Counted from the first letter of the stretch, positions 55,047-64,000 are shown. The stretch is DNA of 64,000 bases from DATAOG01 sp963798075 (GCA_963798075.1 CAWCRU010000006.1:248001-312000), one strand, 5' to 3'. Notes: generated from the sequence alone by a model not told the origin. Translations and numbers: made by a program.

Positions 55047-56972
55047 GCCAGGGCCCCCCCGAACCGACCCCCGCCGATCAGACCGGCCTCGCGGCGGCCG
55101 CGATCGGCGCCGCCTCCGGCCCAACCGGCGCGGCCGCGATCCAAAGCCACATCGCGAGCCTGCCGAACGGGCCCGGCGTCTACCGGATGCTCGATGCCAA
55201 GGGCGAGGTGCTCTACGTCGGCAAGGCGAAGTCGCTCAAGAAGCGCGTTCTCGCCTACGCCAAGCCCGCGGCGCTGAGCACGCGGCTGCAGCGCATGGTG
55301 GCGCTGACCCGCGGCCTCGAGGTCGTGACCACGGCCAGCGACGTCGAGGCGCTGCTGCTCGAATGCAACCTGATCAAGCGCCACCGGCCGCCCTACAACA
55401 TCGTGCTGCGCGACGACAAATCTTTTCCGTACATCTATGTTGGGAAAATCACGGCCGAGCAGCCGTTCCCGCGGATCGGCCGCCATCGGGGCGTCAAGCG
55501 CAAGGACTGCGACTATTTCGGCCCGTTCGCGTCCTCGGGCGCGGTCAACGAGACGCTCGGCGCTCTGCTGCGCGCCTTCCCGATCCGCTCCTGCCCGGAC
55601 AGCATCTTTGCGAACCGCACCAGGCCCTGCCTGCAGTTCCAGATCAAGCGCTGCACCGCGCCCTGCGTCGGCCGCATCGATCCGGACAGCTATGCCCGCC
55701 TCGTCGATCAGACGCGGGCCTTCCTCGGGGGCCGCAGCGACGCGATCCGGGAGCAGCTGCAGGCCGAGATGGCGGCCGCCGCCGAGCGCCTCGACTTCGA
55801 GCAGGCAGCCGCGATCCGCGACCGCCTGAAGGCCCTGGCCCACATCAGCTCGCGCCAGGGGATCAACGTCAGCTCGGTCGCCGATGCCGACGTGGTGGCG
55901 CTCGCCCAGGACGGCGGCCAGGCCTGCGTGCAGGTGTTCTTCTACCGGGCCGGTCGCAACTACGGCAACCGCGCCTACTACCCGAGCCACACCCAGGACG
56001 CCGGACCGGCCGAGCTGGTCGAGGCGTTCCTCGGCCAGTTCTACGCCGAGCGGCCGCCGCCCAGGCTGATCCTGTTGAGCCACGAGCCAGCCTCGCAGGC
56101 GCTGCTCGCCGACGCGCTCGCCGTTCGCGCCGGGCGCAAGGTCGAGCTGGCCCGCCCCCAGCGCGGCGAGCGTTGCCAGCTGGTCGCCCAGGCCGAGACC
56201 AATGCCCGCCTGGCGCTCGCCCGCAAGCTCGCCGAGAGCAGCGCCCAGGCGAGGCTCCTGCAGCGCCTGGCCGAGCGGCTCGAGCTGCCGGAGCCGCCCG
56301 CCCGGGTCGAGGTCTACGACAACAGCCACAGCATGGGGACCGACGCGCTCGGCGCCTTCATCGTCGCCGGCCCGGAAGGTTTGAATAAAGCCGGCTATCG
56401 GAAGTTTACCATCAGGAGCCGTGATCTGACGCCGGGCGACGACTATGCGATGATGCGCGAGGTCTTGGGCCGCCGGTTCACCCGCCTGCAGCGGGAGGAC
56501 CCGGGACGGCAGAGCGGCCAGTGGCCGGATCTGGTGATCATCGACGGCGGCCCGGGCCAGCTGTCGGCGGCGCTCGACAGCCTGGCCGGCTGCGGCGTCA
56601 GCGGCCTGCCGCTGCTCGCGATCGCCAAGGGTCCCGACCGGGATGCCGGCCGCGAGACCCTCTACCTCCCGGACCGGCGGCCGCTCAAGCTGGACCCGCG
56701 CGACCCGATCCTCTACTTTCTCCAACGGCTGCGCGACGAGGCCCACCGCTTCGCGATCGCAGGCCACCGCAGCAAGCGGGGCAAGGCGCATCGGCCGCTC
56801 GGCGCTCGACCGCGTGCCGGGCGTCGGCGGCAAGCGCAAGAAGGCGCTGCTCGGCCACTTCGGCTCGGTGCGCGCGATCGAGACCGCGGGGCTGCTCGAC
56901 CTCGAGCGGGTGCCGGGGATCAACAAGGCGGTGGCGAGAGCCGTCTACGATGCCTTTCACGAAGGAAGCTAG
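55043..56972 (+). CDS. uvrC: UvrABC excinuclease subunit C (single apparent frameshift near the end)
   Basis: DNA repair nuclease subunit of about 643 residues. The GIY-YIG domain is clear (LPNGPGVYRMLDAKGEVLYVGKAKSLKKR), followed by a Cys-containing region, the UVR motif AAERLDFEQAAAIRDRLKAL and the RNase H-like C-terminal nuclease (VEVYDNSHSMGTDALGAFIV; LVIIDGGPGQLSAAL). At about 56795-56800 one surplus base shifts the frame; the helix-hairpin-helix tail then resumes as SALDRVPGVGGKRKKALLGHFGS. The 30-residue Ala/Gly-rich extension before the GIY domain is low complexity. uvrC-pgsA-moaD-moaE is a common alphaproteobacterial order. Confidence 0.9.
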
Positions 56973-56982
56973 GGGCAGCCCG

Positions 56983-57588
56983 ATGCTGACCAATCCGCCG
57001 AACCTTCTGACCGCATCGCGGATTGCCGCGGTCCCGGCGCTGGTCGCTGCCTTCTACGTCGAGGGCGACTTCGGCAAATGGGCGACCTGCACGATCTTCA
57101 CCATGGCCGCGATCACCGATTTCTTCGACGGCTGGATCGCGCGCAGCTGGTCGATGCAGTCGCCGCTCGGGCGCATGCTCGACCCGATCGCCGACAAGCT
57201 CCTGGTCGGCGCCGCGATTTTGATGCTGGTGCATTTCGATCGCGCCCCGATCCTGCCGTCGCTGGTGATCCTCTGCCGCGAGATCCTGGTCTCGGGCCTG
57301 CGCGAGTTCCTGGCCGAGGTCCGGGTCGGCCTGCCGGTGTCGCGGCTCGCCAAGTGGAAGACCGGCGTCCAGATGACCGCGATCGGCTTCCTTCTGGCCG
57401 GCACCGCCGCACCCTGGTGGCTGTTCGCCGATCAGGTCGGCCGCTACGGCCTCTGGCTGGCCGCGGTGCTCACCCTGATCACGGGCTTCGACTACCTGAT
57501 GGTCGGCCTGCGCCACTCGAATGCCCCCGACCCCGTGCGCAAGCGCGGCGAGCTGATCGGGTCGCGATCGAGCGAGGTGCGGCCATGA
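56983..57588 (+). CDS. pgsA: CDP-diacylglycerol-glycerol-3-phosphate 3-phosphatidyltransferase
   Basis: Inner-membrane enzyme of 201 residues that makes phosphatidylglycerol phosphate. The CDP-alcohol phosphotransferase motif is complete: DGWIAR, eight residues, then GRMLDPIADK. Several hydrophobic helices follow. It starts 10 bp after uvrC, and its stop overlaps the moaD start (ATGA). Confidence 0.94.
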   Translation: MLTNPPNLLTASRIAAVPALVAAFYVEGDFGKWATCTIFTMAAITDFFDGWIARSWSMQSPLGRMLDPIADKLLVGAAILMLVHFDRAPILPSLVILCREILVSGLREFLAEVRVGLPVSRLAKWKTGVQMTAIGFLLAGTAAPWWLFADQVGRYGLWLAAVLTLITGFDYLMVGLRHSNAPDPVRKRGELIGSRSSEVRP

Positions 57589-57836
57589 GGATCCTCTACT
57601 TCGCCTGGCTGCGGACCAGGACCGGCACGTCGAGCGAAGAGGTGGCGCCGCCTCCCGAGGTGACGACGGTCGGCGAGCTCATGCAGTGGCTGGCTGGGCA
57701 GCGGCCGGGCTTCGCCGCCGCGCTCGCGGCGCCGGGCGTGGTCCGGGCGGCGGTCAATCAGGACTACGCCGAGGCCTCCGACCCGGTCCGGCCGGGCGAC
57801 GAGGTCGCCTTCTTCCCGCCGGTCACGGGCGGCTGA
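57585..57836 (+). CDS. moaD: Molybdopterin synthase sulfur carrier subunit
   Basis: Ubiquitin-fold sulfur carrier of 83 residues ending in the essential Gly-Gly (FFPPVTGG) that is thiocarboxylated. The N-terminus MRILYFAWLRTRTG is typical. It works with MoaE, encoded 16 bp downstream, to convert precursor Z to molybdopterin. Confidence 0.93.
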   Translation: MRILYFAWLRTRTGTSSEEVAPPPEVTTVGELMQWLAGQRPGFAAALAAPGVVRAAVNQDYAEASDPVRPGDEVAFFPPVTGG

Positions 57837-57852
57837 ACCCCGGGATCCGAGC

Positions 57853-58323
57853 GTGATCCGGGTCCAAGAAGCGCCCTTCGACATAGGTTTCGAGCTCGCG
57901 GCCTTGACCCGCGGGCGGACCGACATCGGCGGGCTCGCGAGCTTTGTGGGCCTGGTCCGGGACATGGTCGGGGAGCGCGGGGCGGCCGAGCAGCGGGTCA
58001 CCGCCATGACCCTCGAGCACTACCCCGGCATGACCGAGGCAAAGCTCGCCGAGATCGAGGCCCTGGCCAACCGGCGCTGGTCGCTGCAGGCGAGCCTGAT
58101 CGTCCATCGCTACGGCCGCATGCTGCCGGGCGAGCCGATCGTCCTGGTCGCGACCGCCGCCCCCCACCGCGCGGCCGCGCTCGAAGCCTGCGCCTTCCTG
58201 ATCGACTGGCTCAAAACCAAGGCGCCGTTCTGGAAGCTCGAGGAGGGCCCGGACGCCAGCCACTGGGTCGAAGCCCGAAGCACCGACGACGAGGCCGCCG
58301 CCCGCTGGCACGAGCACGCGTAG
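57853..58323 (+). CDS. moaE: Molybdopterin synthase catalytic subunit
   Basis: Catalytic subunit of 156 residues starting at GTG 57853. Family motifs: GGLASFVGLVRD, MTLEHYPGMTEAKLAEIE, LIVHRYGRMLPGEPIVLVATAAPHR and the catalytic Lys region LKTKAPFWKLE. It pairs with MoaD. Other molybdenum-cofactor genes are not in the window. Confidence 0.94.
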   Translation: MIRVQEAPFDIGFELAALTRGRTDIGGLASFVGLVRDMVGERGAAEQRVTAMTLEHYPGMTEAKLAEIEALANRRWSLQASLIVHRYGRMLPGEPIVLVATAAPHRAAALEACAFLIDWLKTKAPFWKLEEGPDASHWVEARSTDDEAAARWHEHA

Positions 58324-58342
58324 TCGGTCCGCAACCGCTCAG

Positions 58343-58741
58343 CTAACGTCGGCGATCGAGCTCTCGAAGCTTGCCCCGGATCGGAAGCATGAACGCCGCA
58401 GGTGGCTCGAGGCGGGTGGCAATCTCTATGATGTCGGGCGACCGCATGATCAGCCTGCCGGCGAAGACGAACTGAGACATCCCCTTGTGCGAGCCTGTCT
58501 CCAGGAAGAACATGACGGCACAAGCTTGTCGCCAAGCGGCTCGCTCCTGGGAGGTTGCGCACGATCCTACGATCGCCCGTCACGATTCCCGACCCAGTTC
58601 CTGCAACCATTCCACATCGGGAACCGAAGGATCGCCGAATTTGTCGAGCAGAGGATAGACCTGATGTCCGTGTGGAGCGGCCAGGACCGCGAGCGCGCGG
58701 GCAATGTATGGCGATATGTTGTTATCGAAGAGGACGTTCAC
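58343..58741 (-). pseudogene. PIN-domain-like toxin, interrupted
   Basis: The GTG at 58741 overlaps the DUF433 gene's stop (GTGA). The frame begins VLFDNNISPYIARALAVL, with the first PIN Asp, then LLDKFGDPSVPDVEWLQELGRE, and hits a TGA at 58582-58580. The conserved catalytic strand VTGDRRIVRN is in another frame for about 40 bp, after which the original frame resumes (ERAAWRQACAVMFFLETG to the stop at 58343). Restoring the family sequence needs one base added and, later, one removed. The upstream DUF433 gene is intact, so this is a toxin-antitoxin pair whose toxin is disabled unless the sequence is wrong. Confidence 0.6.
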
Positions 58742-59451
58742 GCGGCCAGCTTGCGCGGAGCGCTACCTTCCAATCCGCGCTCGAACTCGATCGCATGGCG
58801 CACCTCGCGCTCCTTGACCGGGAACCAACGAGCCACGGCTCTCGCCGAACCCTCGCTGGCGGCGATGTCGGCCAGAGTAGCGGTCGGAATGCCGCTAACG
58901 GCGGCGATTGGGGCGCCGAAGGACCGGCCGGGGTCGAGAACGACCGATCGCTGATGACCCATCGGCCACCATCTTGTCATCACGTCGGCGTCGAAGTCGA
59001 CGTCCCTGAAGCTCGGCGCGATGACCTCATGGAAGCCATATTGTTGGCGCGCCAGGTCGTAGACTTTCTCCTCATCTGATTGATCTGCGATGGCGAGAAA
59101 GATGCGGCGACCATCCGTCTTGAAGCGGGCGGCGGTGAACGGATGGTCCTGACCGAGAAGCTCGGTCGCGTGCGCCAAGGCAAGCCGCATCGCCTGCAAG
59201 CTGACGCCTTCTGCAACGAAGCGCGCGACGATCCGCAGTTGCATGAGGTCGAGAAAGCCGAGCCCCAGCTTGTCATCGAGCTTGGGCAACTGCAGCGTCC
59301 AGAGTGGCTCTGCATGCGCTCGCTCGCCCCGCTGGATATAGGTATATCCGGCGATCCAGCGCCTCACCGTCGCCGTTTTGAGCTTGAGCAGCCGAGACGC
59401 CTCGCCCGTCGTGTACAAGCCGATCCCGGCCAGGTCGTCGCAACCATGCAT
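58738..59451 (-). CDS. DUF433/MerR-like antitoxin-type DNA-binding protein
   Basis: Protein of 237 residues. The N-terminal MerR-like helix-turn-helix reads LYTTGEASRLLKLKTATVRRWIAGYTY. A middle helical region (LGFLDLMQLRIVARFVAEGVSLQAM) follows, and the C-terminus has a DUF433-type segment ending GIPTATLADIAASEGSARAVARWFPV. Such proteins commonly precede PIN-like toxins, as here with a GTGA overlap. The likely role is antitoxin and operon repressor. Composition is less GC-rich than surrounding genes, consistent with horizontal acquisition. Confidence 0.75.
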   Translation of the reverse strand: MHGCDDLAGIGLYTTGEASRLLKLKTATVRRWIAGYTYIQRGERAHAEPLWTLQLPKLDDKLGLGFLDLMQLRIVARFVAEGVSLQAMRLALAHATELLGQDHPFTAARFKTDGRRIFLAIADQSDEEKVYDLARQQYGFHEVIAPSFRDVDFDADVMTRWWPMGHQRSVVLDPGRSFGAPIAAVSGIPTATLADIAASEGSARAVARWFPVKEREVRHAIEFERGLEGSAPRKLAA

Positions 59452-59544
59452 GGCTTGCTCCCGGCTACGCCACGCTCAGCTAGCATTCGCAATGCTGCGC
59501 GTCACGCCCCGATTTTCGGCGATCCGAGGTGCTATTTATCACCG

Positions 59545-60700
59545 TCAGCGCCGCCAGCCGCCGATCCAGCCCTTGCGCCGGAAGTAGGCGAGCAGGCCGA
59601 GGGCCACCGCCAGCATCAGGCGCGAGCGCGAACGGGTAGCCGAAGTACCAGCTCAGCTCGGGCATGTTCCAGGGCGACACCGCGGACTTGAAGTTCATGC
59701 CGTAGACGCCGGCGATGAAGCCCAGCGGGATGAAGATCGTGGCGATGATCGTCAGGACCTTCATGATCTCGTTGGCGCGCAGGCTGACGCTGGAGAGGTG
59801 CAGGTCGATCAGGGCGGAGGCGACCTCGCGGTCGACCTCGAGCATGTCCATGAGCTGGAACACGTGATCGGCGCAGTCGCGCAGGTAAACCCGGGTGGCG
59901 GCGCTGACGAAGGCGGTCTCGTCGTCGCGCAGGAGGTGGCTCATGATCTCGCGCAGCGGCCAGAGCGCGCGGCGGAGCTCGAGCAGGTCGCGCTTGAGGC
60001 CGTGGATGCGCGGGACCAAGGCCGGGTCCGGGTCCTCCACGACCTGCTGCTCCAGAGTCTCGAGCGTCTCGCCGAAGTGCTCGAGCACCGGGAAGCAGCT
60101 GTCGACCAGGGCATCGAGCAGGGCATAGGCAAGATAGTCGGCGCCCAGCGTCCGCATCCGCGAGGGCTCCTGGCGCAGCCGCGCGCGCACCGGATCGAAG
60201 CAGTCGCCGGGGCGCTCCTGAAAGGTCAGGACGAAATCCTTGCCGACGACCAGCGACAGCTGCTCGGTCCACAGCACCTCATCGAGGTGGGGCATGCGCA
60301 GGACGAGGAACAGATACTCCTCATAGGCCTCCACCTTCGGGCGCTGGTCGGCCTGGACGATGTCGGCCAGCACCAGCGGGTGCAGGCGGAAATGCCCGCC
60401 GACGGCGCGCATGACCTCGAGATCGCCGAGCCCCTGGACGTCGATCCAGGTGACCGGGAAGGCGTCCGCCGGCCGATCGAGCTCGCTCACCGCGGCGAGC
60501 GGCCGTTCCTCGAGGCGCTCGGGCGCGTAGGCGATCATCCGGATGCTGGGCGGGAGCGCCTCTTTGGGCGGTGCCACCAATGTTCCGGGCGCCGAGCCCG
60601 GCGGCGGCCGCCGGAGCCAGCGGCCGCGGCGCCAACGCCGCCTCGCCCGCGCGCTCATGCCGCCCCCGGACACCGTGGTGGTCGTTTTGTCGTTGCTCAT
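59545..60700 (-). CDS. corA: CorA-family magnesium/divalent cation channel (frameshift in last helix)
   Basis: Inner-membrane cation channel of about 385 residues. A long cytoplasmic domain (VTWIDVQGLGDLEVMRAVG; LHPLVLADIVQ) is followed by TM1 and the diagnostic GMN motif (FIAGVYGMNFKSA). Just after YPFALA one surplus base at about 59622 shifts the frame; the corrected frame gives the second membrane helix LMLAVALGLLAYFRRKGW and stops at 59545. Without correction the protein would have a hydrophilic nonsense tail and no TM2. Start ATG 60700; a later ATG at 60658 is possible. Confidence 0.85.
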
Positions 60701-60818
60701 CGCGCCAAGAACCTTTCAGATCCTGCGACCTGTCCGAGCCGTCGGCGCGGCATCGCCGCCCGCTTCGGCACCAAGGCGCATCCTGAGGCCGAACGGCGGC
60801 CATGCAAGGGAACCGGCC

Positions 60819-60959
60819 ATGCAAATCGTCATCGTCCAGCCGCTGATCGCGCTGATCGCCGGCATCCTGATCCTGATCTTCCCGCGGCTCTTGAACTATA
60901 TCGTCGCCATCTACCTGATCGTGATCGGCCTTGCCGGGCTCGCCGCCCAGTTCACCTGA
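60819..60959 (+). CDS. Small DUF3096-type membrane protein
   Basis: A 46-residue protein that is almost entirely two hydrophobic helices (PLIALIAGILILIFPRLL and YIVAIYLIVIGLAGLAAQF). The sequence matches the DUF3096 family of short bacterial membrane proteins of unknown role. It lies between divergent corA and convergent NRDE-family genes. Confidence 0.75.
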   Translation: MQIVIVQPLIALIAGILILIFPRLLNYIVAIYLIVIGLAGLAAQFT

Positions 60960-60970
60960 GGCGGCCGGGG

Positions 60971-61802
60971 TTAGGCCGGGACCCTCTCGAAGGCCGCCTC
61001 GCCCGGTACGCCGGCCGCGAACTTCATGATCGCCCGGCCGGCGGCCGGCAGCGCCACCAGGCTGCTGCAGACGGTGCCGTAGTCGGCCTCGGCGACGATC
61101 GCCATGGCGTTGCGCGGATCGCCGTCCGGCCCCGCGCGATCGGCAAGCAGCAGGCTCCATGCCGACCAGTCGTCGGCATCGGGATCGGGCGCTGCCGCCG
61201 CGCGCCAGCGCTCGAGGTAATGGGCGATCCGCGGCGATGTCGGATCGTTGAGCTCGCGCGCCGTGAGCATCGAGAGGCCGGCCGGCAGCGGCCGGCACTC
61301 GATGGCGCCCGAGCGGTCGCGCGCGGGAATCGCGGCGCCGGGCAGGCGGATCGGCTCGATCGCGCGCAGGCTGCCGTCGCGGGTCCGGAAGGCAAAGCTC
61401 GGCAGGCCGCCCGCGTGGCGCAGCCAATAGGCGCCCTGGTGGTCGGCGACGACGAGGTTGAACGGGCGATAGGCGAGCGGGGTCGAGGTCGGCGAGCGCT
61501 GCGGCCGCCGCCTCGGCGTCGGCATGGTCGAGGGCTTCGAGCACGAGCTCGCCCCGCGAGCGCTTGCCGCTTTCCGGCCCGAGGGTCCCGACCCGGTTCA
61601 AGACCGCGGCCACGACGCCGTGGTCGTTGATCCCGAGCCAGCTGCCGCCCGCCTGCTCGTCGAGCCCGGCCACGACCTCGCGCCGGTCCGGCCAGTGTCG
61701 CCCGGGCGGCCGCCAGGGCCGGCTCCCGAGCTCGTCGCGGTTGGCGGCCAGCAGCAGCGGCCATCGCGCGCCCGGGCGCCGCAGGACAACCACCGTGCAC
61801 AT
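60971..61802 (-). CDS. NRDE (TANGO2-like) family protein (single apparent frameshift)
   Basis: Protein of about 276 residues with the family-defining N-terminus CTVVVLRRPGARWPLLLAANRDE, then GGSWLGINDHGVVAAVLNR. The frame advances by one surplus base at about 61465-61475 (DPAR to YRPFNLVVADHQGAYWLRH). The C-terminal half carries LSNxExN-like LTARELNDPTS. The family is conserved from bacteria to man (TANGO2, implicated in heme or lipid handling), and its precise reaction is unsettled. It converges on the DUF3096 gene. Confidence 0.82.
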
Positions 61803-61903
61803 CCCGTTTCCTCGGTCCCCTCCGGCCGGCTGGCCTGGCTGCCCGCGCGTGGCTATATTGGATAGCGAGCGTAGCCCTCAATGCCATCAAGCGCGAGGCC
61901 AGG

Positions 61904-62224
61904 ATGACCACTTTCGATGAGCGCGAGCGCCATGAGGAGACCCGCTTCAAGCACGATCAGGAGCTGCTCTTCAAGGCCCGCAACCGCGGCAACCGGATCT
62001 TCGGCCTGTGGATCGCCGAGCAGCTGGGCCTGAGCGGCACGGCCGCTGCCGACTACGCCAAGGACGTCGTCCTGGTCGATTTCGAGATGCCGGGCGACGA
62101 CGACATCTTCACCAAGGTGAAGGCCGACCTCGCGGCGGGCTCGATCGAGATCAGCGATCACGTCCTGCGCAAGCATCTGGTGGAATGTCGCGAGCTCGCG
62201 GCCCAGCAGATCAGGGCCGGCTGA
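61904..62224 (+). CDS. F1-ATPase inhibitor zeta-subunit-type protein (DUF1476)
   Basis: Protein of 106 residues, start MTTFDERERHEETRFKHDQE, which matches the alphaproteobacterial zeta subunit that inhibits ATP hydrolysis by F1FO-ATP synthase. The N-terminal segment is the inhibitory region in characterised members; a four-helix domain follows (RNRGNRIFGLWIAEQLGL; DYAKDVVLVDFEMPGDDDIF). The gene precedes an SdhAF4-like gene by 7 bp. Strong taxon marker. Confidence 0.9.
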   Translation: MTTFDERERHEETRFKHDQELLFKARNRGNRIFGLWIAEQLGLSGTAAADYAKDVVLVDFEMPGDDDIFTKVKADLAAGSIEISDHVLRKHLVECRELAAQQIRAG

Positions 62225-62231
62225 GCCGCCG

Positions 62232-62420
62232 GTGAGCAGCTCGGCCCGAGAGCCGCGGCCGCCGGCGGCTCCGAGCCCGCCCGAGCTGGCCCGGCCCCGC
62301 CCCGACCGCGAGCCGGCCCGGCCGCAGCCGCCCGCGGTGCGCGAGATCGGCGGCCCCAAGGGGCCGGAGCCGACCCGCTATGGCGACTGGGAGAAGGGCG
62401 GCCGGTGCACCGACTTTTGA
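62232..62420 (+). CDS. DUF1674 protein, succinate dehydrogenase assembly factor 4-like
   Basis: A 62-residue protein starting at GTG 62232. The Pro/Arg-rich N-terminus is disordered; the conserved C-terminus reads GGPKGPEPTRYGDWEKGGRCTDF, the DUF1674/SdhAF4 signature. SdhAF4 proteins help the flavinylated SDH subunit during complex II assembly. It is next to the ATP synthase inhibitor gene, suggesting a small respiratory accessory operon. Confidence 0.87.
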   Translation: MSSSAREPRPPAAPSPPELARPRPDREPARPQPPAVREIGGPKGPEPTRYGDWEKGGRCTDF

Positions 62421-62456
62421 GCCCCGGCCGCGCCTGACACGCGGCGCCGGCACGCC

Positions 62457-63392
62457 ATGACGAGCCCCTGCACCAGCGACCGGTTGGTCGCGCCCAGCGC
62501 GCACGCCGCGGGGGGCCTGCCGCGCTCGGGCATCCTGCTGCTGGTGGCGCTCACGCTGACCTGGGGCGTCAACTGGCCGATGATGAAGCTCGCGCTCCAG
62601 GGCGTGCAGCCCTGGGCGTTCCGCTCGCTCTGCCTGATGATCGGCGGCAGCGCGCTCCTGGGCCTGACGCGCCTGAGCGGCGGCTCGCTGCGTCTGCCGC
62701 GCGAGCGGCTCGGCCCGCTCGTGGTGGTGGCGCTGTTCAACATCACGATCTGGCATCTGCTGTCGGCCTACGCGCTGCTCGAGACCGGCTCCGGGCGGGC
62801 CGCGATCATCGGCTACACGATGCCGCTCTGGGCGGCGCCGCTGAGCGTGCTGCTGCTCGGCGCCCGGCTCACGCTGCGCCAGGGCCTGGCGTTGCTGCTC
62901 GGCATGGCGGCGCTGGTCCTGCTGATCGGCCAGGACCTCGCCGTGGTCGGCCGCGCCCCGGTCGGCGCCCTGCTGATGGCAGGCGCGGCGCTGAGCTGGG
63001 CGCTCGGCACCGTGCTGATCAAGAAATTCGCCTGGAGCGGCATGCCGGTCCTGGCGCTGACCGGCTGGCAGCAGCTGCTGGGCGGCCTGCCGATCGTGGT
63101 CGGCTGGTGGCTGCTCGAGCCGTGGCCGGACCTCGCCGCGCTGACCCCGCCGCAGGCGATCGGCCTCGCCTACGCGATCTTCGTCGCCACCATCTTCTGC
63201 CACGCCGCCTATTTCACGCTGGTGAGCCTGTTGCCCGCGCACGTCGCCGCGATCAGCGTGCTGGCGGTGCCGGCGGTCGGCGTGATCAGCTCGGCCTGGC
63301 TGCTCGGCGAGCCGGTCGGGATCGCGGAGGCCTGCGCTCTTTTGCTCGTGGTCGGCGGCCTGTTCCTCGTGATCCGCGCCGCCAGGGAGTGA
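62457..63392 (+). CDS. EamA/DMT-superfamily transporter
   Basis: Inner-membrane protein of 311 residues with ten predicted hydrophobic helices in two EamA repeats (LLLVALTLTWGVNWPMMK; ALLMAGAALSWALGTVLIKK). The repeat-end motif LLGARLTLRQGLALLLGMA and the second-half LLGEPVGIAEACALLLVVGG are typical. Family members export amino acids, nucleobases or other metabolites. The substrate here is unknown. Confidence 0.88.
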   Translation: MTSPCTSDRLVAPSAHAAGGLPRSGILLLVALTLTWGVNWPMMKLALQGVQPWAFRSLCLMIGGSALLGLTRLSGGSLRLPRERLGPLVVVALFNITIWHLLSAYALLETGSGRAAIIGYTMPLWAAPLSVLLLGARLTLRQGLALLLGMAALVLLIGQDLAVVGRAPVGALLMAGAALSWALGTVLIKKFAWSGMPVLALTGWQQLLGGLPIVVGWWLLEPWPDLAALTPPQAIGLAYAIFVATIFCHAAYFTLVSLLPAHVAAISVLAVPAVGVISSAWLLGEPVGIAEACALLLVVGGLFLVIRAARE

Positions 63393-63395
63393 GCT

Positions 63396-64000
63396 TCAGT
63401 CGCCGGCCACCGCCTCGCGGACCAAAAACACCCCGAACAGGGTGTTGGTCACGAGGTAGCGGCGCCACAGGCGACGCGGCTCGGATCCCAACCGGAACAG
63501 CCATTCCAGGCCCACCCGGCGCATCCAGGCGGGCGCCTCGGGGACCTGGCCCGCGATGATCCCGAACGCCTGACCGACGCCCACCAGCGCCGCGTCCAGA
63601 TGCGGCCGATGGGCGTGCATCCAGAACTCCTGCTTGGGACAGCCGAGGCCGACCAGGACCAGCCCGGCGCCGGAATCGCGGATCCGCCCGACCAGCGCCG
63701 GATCCATCGCCGGCTGCCGCGGCAGCATCGGCGCCGCCTCGGCGGCGGCGATCTTGAGGGCCGGGATGCGGGCGCCAAGCGCGGCCTCGAGCGCGGCCAT
63801 CAGGGCCCGGTCGCCGCCATAGAAATAGACCGGCAGACCGGCGGCCGCCGCCTGCTCGCACAGGCTCAGCGTCAGATCGGGCCCGCGCACCTGCTCGGCA
63901 TGCGCAAAGCCGCGCCGGCGCAGCCGCCAGACCACCGGCATGCCGTCGCTGACGACGAGGGCGGCGTCCTCGAGCACGCGCCGCAGCGCCGGATCGCGAC
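63396..64000 (-). CDS. WecG/TagA/CpsF-family glycosyltransferase, cut by the window edge
   Basis: The frame continues through the right edge (upstream residues RDPALRR precede VLEDAALVVSDGMPVVW). Family features: the GPDLTL segment, GLPVYFYGGDRALM, GLVLVGLGCPKQEFWMHAH and GVGQAFGIIAGQVPEAP, then WLFRLGSEPRRLWRRYLVTN at the C-terminus. These enzymes transfer ManNAcA or ManNAc to lipid-linked carriers in surface polysaccharide synthesis. At least 50 N-terminal residues lie outside the window. Confidence 0.9.
   Translation of the reverse strand, partial: RDPALRRVLEDAALVVSDGMPVVWRLRRRGFAHAEQVRGPDLTLSLCEQAAAAGLPVYFYGGDRALMAALEAALGARIPALKIAAAEAAPMLPRQPAMDPALVGRIRDSGAGLVLVGLGCPKQEFWMHAHRPHLDAALVGVGQAFGIIAGQVPEAPAWMRRVGLEWLFRLGSEPRRLWRRYLVTNTLFGVFLVREAVAGD

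Overview
The window is about 64 kb of GC-rich bacterial chromosome. It looks like an alphaproteobacterium, probably Rhodospirillales-like. Markers pointing that way are the VirA/VirG-type two-component pair, a large (about 1,620 residue) NAD-glutamate dehydrogenase, RpoH, the F1-ATPase inhibitor zeta-type protein (DUF1476), the SdhAF4-like DUF1674 protein, the pmtA-msbA-DUF374-waaA-lpxK order and the uvrC-pgsA-moaD-moaE order. No rRNA, CRISPR array, prophage or intact insertion sequence was seen. Taxonomy is inferred from gene content only.

Layout. (1) 1-13.9 kb is an accessory sugar-sensing and sugar-catabolic region. On the minus strand lie a VirG-like regulator, a diheme cytochrome c peroxidase, a VirA-like hybrid kinase and an FCD-type GntR repressor. 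Divergent from these is a sugar ABC transporter (binding protein, double ATPase, fused double permease) followed by an SDR dehydrogenase, a BKACE/DUF849 enzyme and two tandem SMP-30 lactonases. (2) 13.9-22.6 kb is a glycerol/glycerol-3-phosphate locus: glpR on plus; glpD and the ABC transporter glpVSTPQU on minus. (3) 22.6-33.5 kb holds a GFA-family protein, an SLC5-coupled hybrid kinase with a convergent NarL-type regulator, a Tat-exported binding protein with LivHMGF-type transporter genes, and an SDR. (4) 33.5-41 kb holds tRNA-Lys, tRNA-Gly, a CoA-transferase/MaoC pair, a DapA-family lyase, a dienelactone hydrolase, a hemerythrin, an acyl-CoA synthetase remnant, a HigBA-type toxin-antitoxin pair and several housekeeping genes. 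(5) 41-57 kb is core: NAD-GDH, a glycosyltransferase-like protein, pmtA, the lipid A/Kdo set, rpoH, ubiH-like, uvrC, pgsA. (6) 57.6-64 kb holds moaD/moaE, a damaged PIN toxin with a DUF433 partner, corA, small respiratory accessory proteins, a DMT transporter and a partial WecG/TagA glycosyltransferase.

Quality caveat. At least ten otherwise well-conserved genes carry apparent frameshifts, and in every one the correction needed is one surplus base. That one-sided pattern looks more like consensus insertion errors than genome decay, so I annotate these as single genes. Two other loci (PIN toxin, acyl-CoA synthetase fragment) need corrections of the opposite sign and look like real remnants.

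The best candidates for undescribed biology are the sugar-acid island of region 1, whose binding protein has eight cysteines including a CPYC motif and which sits beside a VirA-peroxidase-VirG operon, and the glycerol transporter, whose two different ATPases appear to carry their lesions in the same composite ATP site.
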